Below are positions 5,782 to 7,857 of a stretch of 7,857 bases of DNA, piece by piece (the first letter of the stretch is position 1; the number at the start of each line of letters is the position of its first letter). The translations under genes and the position numbers were made by a program. The notes under the pieces were generated by a model. It was not told where the DNA came from and did not search any database. It saw nothing but the letters and a program-made list of their open reading frames with translations. Source of the stretch: an uncultured Saprospiraceae bacterium (lineage in GTDB: Bacteria; Bacteroidota; Bacteroidia; Chitinophagales; Saprospiraceae); assembly GCA_937942405.1 (NCBI GenBank), contig CALDEN010000212.1, forward strand, positions 1 through 7,857, given 5' to 3'.

Positions 5782-7473
5782 ATGGCTGGCAAACAATTAA
5801 TCGAATGTGTCCCTAACTTTAGCGAAGGGGTAGATATGAGCATCATAAAACAGATCACTGACGAGATCGAAAAAATAGAAGGTGTCAAACTACTCGATGT
5901 GGACCCTGGTAAAGCGACTAATCGTACGGTGGTCACTTTTGTAGGTGAACCCTACCCAGTTATAGAAGCTGCTTTTCAGGCCATCAAAAAGGCCTCAGAG
6001 CTTATCGATATGTCTAAGCATAGTGGTGAGCATCCTCGGATGGGTGCTACAGACGTATGCCCACTGATCCCGATCGCCAATATCTCTATGGAAGAGACTG
6101 CAAAATATGCCGTAAAACTAGCCGAACGAGCAGGATCAGAATTAGATATTCCATTTTATCTATATGAGAGTGCAGCATCTCGCCCAGAAAGAAAAAATCT
6201 AGCCACTGTAAGAGCCGGAGAGTATGAAGGTCTAGAACAAAAATTAGAAGATCCTAAATGGAAACCTGATTACGGCCCTGCTAAGTTTAATCCTCGTGCC
6301 GGTGCTACTGCAATCGGTGCTAGAGACTTCCTCATCGCCTATAATATTAATCTAAACACAACCTCTGTACGTCGGGCAAACTCTATCGCATTCGATATCA
6401 GAGAAAACGGGAGACTAAAAAGAGAAGGCGGTAAAATAAATGGAAAAATCCTAAAGGATAAAAAAGGAAATCCTCTGCGTCAAAAAGGAAAATGTAAGTC
6501 CGTAAAAGCGATCGGATGGTATATAGAAGAATATGGCGTCGCTCAGATCTCTATGAACTTAACTAATATTGTCGTCACACCACTACATGTGGCTTTTGAA
6601 GAAACCGTAAAAAGTGCTGGAAAAAGAGGAATGAGGGTTACTGGATCAGAGATCGTCGGACTAGTACCCTTAAAGGTAATGCTAGATGCCGGAAGACATT
6701 TCTTAGAAAAACAAGAACGCTCTGTCGGAATATCAGAAAGAGAGATCATACATATCGCTGTTAAATCTTTGGGACTAGATGAGCTGGGACCATTCGATCC
6801 AGACAAAAAAATCATCGAGTATGTCTTAAAAGACCAGATGCAAAGTCCGCTCATACACAAGACACTCTCTGCTTTTGCAGATGACACCGCATCAGAAAGT
6901 CCTGCACCGGGAGGAGGTAGTATCTCTGCTTACGTAGGAGCACTCGGAGTATCACTCGGAACGATGGTTGCTAATCTTTCTAGCCATAAAAGAGGCTGGG
7001 ACGATAAGTGGGAAAGCTTCTCTAAGGTGGCTGAAGAAGGTCAGCGAATAAAAGATGCCCTACTAGGTCTAGTAGATGAAGACACCCATGCTTTTAATCA
7101 GATCATTACTGCCATACGTATGGCCAAAGGAACTGCCGAAGAAAAAGCAAGTAGACTCCAAGCCATCAACGATGCCACCATCAATGCAATAGAGGTTCCT
7201 CTTAAAGTAATGAAGACTTCTCTCAAATCCTTCGGTTTATTAAAACGAATGGCTGCAAGTGGTAATCCCAACTCACTGTCTGATGCTGGTGTAGGTGCTC
7301 TATGTGCCAGAGCAGCTGTACATGGTGCATACCTCAATGTACTAATAAACAGTAAAGACCTCGATGATGGTAAGTATGTAGAAAAGACGCTTAAAGAAGC
7401 AAAGAAACTTCTCAAACAAGCGATCACCGCAGAGAAAGAAGTGCTCGCCACAGTAGAAAAAGGGATTAAATAA
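5782..7473 (+). CDS. ftcD: Bifunctional glutamate formimidoyltransferase / formimidoyl-THF cyclodeaminase
   Basis: This protein transfers the formimino group of N-formimidoyl-glutamate (from histidine breakdown) to THF (EC 2.1.2.5), then deaminates the product to 5,10-methenyl-THF and ammonia (EC 4.3.1.4). I chose the ATG at 5782, giving 563 residues. A TTG at 5773 would add three residues, but LIECVPNFSEG sits at the usual distance from this ATG. The N-terminal subdomain (about 1-177) has VDPGKATNRTV and the catalytic His84 in SGEHPRMGATDVCPLIP, equivalent to His82 of pig FTCD. The C-terminal subdomain (about 178-350) holds VKAIGWY and GSEIVGLVPLKVMLDA. The cyclodeaminase domain (about 360-563) has SPAPGGGS (383-390), LVDEDTHAF (430-438) and GNPNSLSDAGVGAL (494-507). 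Compared with the mammalian enzyme there is a Lys/Gly-rich insert of about 20 residues around 214-239. No hutH, hutU or hutI is adjacent. The next gene follows after 42 bases, probably in one transcript. Confidence 0.95.
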   Translation: MAGKQLIECVPNFSEGVDMSIIKQITDEIEKIEGVKLLDVDPGKATNRTVVTFVGEPYPVIEAAFQAIKKASELIDMSKHSGEHPRMGATDVCPLIPIANISMEETAKYAVKLAERAGSELDIPFYLYESAASRPERKNLATVRAGEYEGLEQKLEDPKWKPDYGPAKFNPRAGATAIGARDFLIAYNINLNTTSVRRANSIAFDIRENGRLKREGGKINGKILKDKKGNPLRQKGKCKSVKAIGWYIEEYGVAQISMNLTNIVVTPLHVAFEETVKSAGKRGMRVTGSEIVGLVPLKVMLDAGRHFLEKQERSVGISEREIIHIAVKSLGLDELGPFDPDKKIIEYVLKDQMQSPLIHKTLSAFADDTASESPAPGGGSISAYVGALGVSLGTMVANLSSHKRGWDDKWESFSKVAEEGQRIKDALLGLVDEDTHAFNQIITAIRMAKGTAEEKASRLQAINDATINAIEVPLKVMKTSLKSFGLLKRMAASGNPNSLSDAGVGALCARAAVHGAYLNVLINSKDLDDGKYVEKTLKEAKKLLKQAITAEKEVLATVEKGIK

Positions 7474-7477
7474 CCGC

Positions 7478-7523
7478 TGTGGATAAACTATAGATTTAAA
7501 CGAATACCTAGGACCGTGGATAA
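7478..7523. promoter_or_regulatory. Two DnaA-box-like 9-mers (tentative)
   Basis: TGTGGATAA at 7478-7486 is the exact complement of the consensus DnaA box TTATCCACA. CGTGGATAA at 7515-7523 differs from it at one base. Both point the same way and are 37 bases apart, just after the ftcD stop and across the GTG start of the next gene. No dnaA, dnaN or origin-like cluster is in the window. They could be DnaA titration or regulatory sites, or chance matches. Confidence 0.25.
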
Positions 7524-7749
7524 AAAAAACATACAGCCCAATAACCCACTACATGGTGTAAAACTGGCTACCATTGTCGAGGAGCTATATCAAGAATATG
7601 GCTGGGATGGCTTAGCTATGGAGATAAACATAAACTGTTTTAAAAAAGATCCTTCCATAAAGTCTAGTCTTACTTTTTTAAGAAAAACACAATGGGCCAG
7701 AGATAAGGTAGAAGATCTCTATCTAGATATGCTAGAGGATAGAGGATAG
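7516..7749 (+). CDS. VF530 family (DUF2132) small DNA-binding protein
   Basis: The 77-residue protein matches the VF530 family over nearly its whole length: NNPLHGV (9-15), a helix with [13 protein letters not shown] (22-34), INCF (39-42) and [18 protein letters not shown] (45-62). The family is named after the Vibrio fischeri protein, a small helical protein described as DNA-binding; its biological role is unknown to me. The start is GTG at 7516. There is no ATG between the upstream in-frame stop (7471) and the conserved core, and AGGA (7510-7513) lies just before it as a weak Shine-Dalgarno. It follows ftcD by 42 bases on the same strand, so co-transcription is likely, with no obvious functional link. 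Its last codons lie in a 7-base tandem repeat (AGAGGAT, 7734-7753). Confidence 0.88.
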   Translation: MDKKNIQPNNPLHGVKLATIVEELYQEYGWDGLAMEININCFKKDPSIKSSLTFLRKTQWARDKVEDLYLDMLEDRG

Positions 7750-7770
7750 AGGGTAGCAAGGTCTATCCTT
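7742..7770. terminator. Hairpin between convergent genes, possible weak bidirectional terminator
   Basis: GGATAGA (7744-7750) pairs perfectly with TCTATCC (7762-7768), extended by an A-T and a G-U pair, with an 11-base loop. It contains the stop codons of both the VF530 gene and the incoming minus-strand gene. There is no proper T-run on either side, only TTCCTT on the plus strand, so termination efficiency is doubtful. Confidence 0.35.
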
Positions 7771-7857
7771 CCTTATGCATACAATCCACTAAAGTCTTGG
7801 CAGTAATAAAAATGATCTCCCTCCCTACTGTTGTGATGGTCTCATCCTCCTCGTCTT
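7763..7857 (-). CDS. C-terminal fragment of an unidentified protein (cut by window edge)
   Basis: The reverse complement is open from the right edge to a TAG stop at 7765-7763. It gives 30 residues: DEEDETITTVGRE, then IIFITAKTLVDCM, then HKEG. An acidic run is followed by a hydrophobic strand and an amphipathic helix, which looks like a plausible protein C-terminus. It ends 13 bases from the convergent VF530 stop. It is too short to name, and an open frame of this length can occur by chance; the neat convergent packing is the main reason to accept it. Confidence 0.45.
   Translation of the reverse strand, partial: DEEDETITTVGREIIFITAKTLVDCMHKEG

Noticed and set aside
6543..7451. Two minus-strand open frames (6543-6887 and 7098-7451) within ftcD
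   Set aside because: Both are Ser-rich shadow frames opposite highly conserved FTCD domains.
1..7857. CRISPR arrays, insertion sequences, phage or defence genes
   Set aside because: No regularly spaced repeats, transposase-like frames, terminal inverted repeats or known defence domains were seen on either strand.

Overview
The window reads as ordinary chromosomal DNA of a Bacteroidota bacterium. Several promoters fit the Bacteroidota pattern (TTG, a spacer of about 19-20, then TAnnTTTG). Shine-Dalgarno sequences are mostly absent, base composition is AT-rich, and the bifunctional FTCD enzyme carries a lysine-rich insert that I associate with this phylum. Short intergenic gaps, single-gene or two-gene transcripts and no mobile DNA point to a stable core region.

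Layout, left to right. At 1-460 (minus) is the N-terminal half of an AsmA-like envelope protein that runs off the left edge. A single tRNA-Val(TAC) with its own promoter and terminator lies at 570-647. A small lipoprotein gene (683-1105, minus) converges on the tRNA terminator and is divergent from a VanZ-like membrane protein gene (1172-1588, plus). Fumarylacetoacetase, the last enzyme of tyrosine breakdown, follows at 1641-2894, behind a clear promoter that overlaps a 16-bp palindrome. On the minus strand, a secreted 476-residue protein of unknown function (4268-5698) lies upstream of an MFS transporter (3010-4224). Diverging from them on the plus strand is a fused glutamate formimidoyltransferase / formimidoyl-THF cyclodeaminase (5782-7473), which acts in histidine and folate one-carbon metabolism. 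It is followed by a small VF530-family protein (7516-7749). A fragment of a further minus-strand gene enters from the right edge (7763-7857).

How the genes work together. Two enzymes complete amino-acid catabolic routes: FAH yields fumarate and acetoacetate, and FTCD yields glutamate and 5,10-methenyl-THF. Neither is accompanied here by its pathway partners (no hppD/hmgA, no hutH/U/I), so these pathways are scattered in this genome. The envelope-associated genes (AsmA-like, lipoprotein, VanZ-like, secreted protein, MFS) do not form a recognisable system with each other. I found no convincing undescribed multi-gene system. The most notable non-coding signals are the palindrome at the FAH promoter, the back-to-back divergent promoters at 1129-1158, and a pair of DnaA-box-like 9-mers at 7478-7523.
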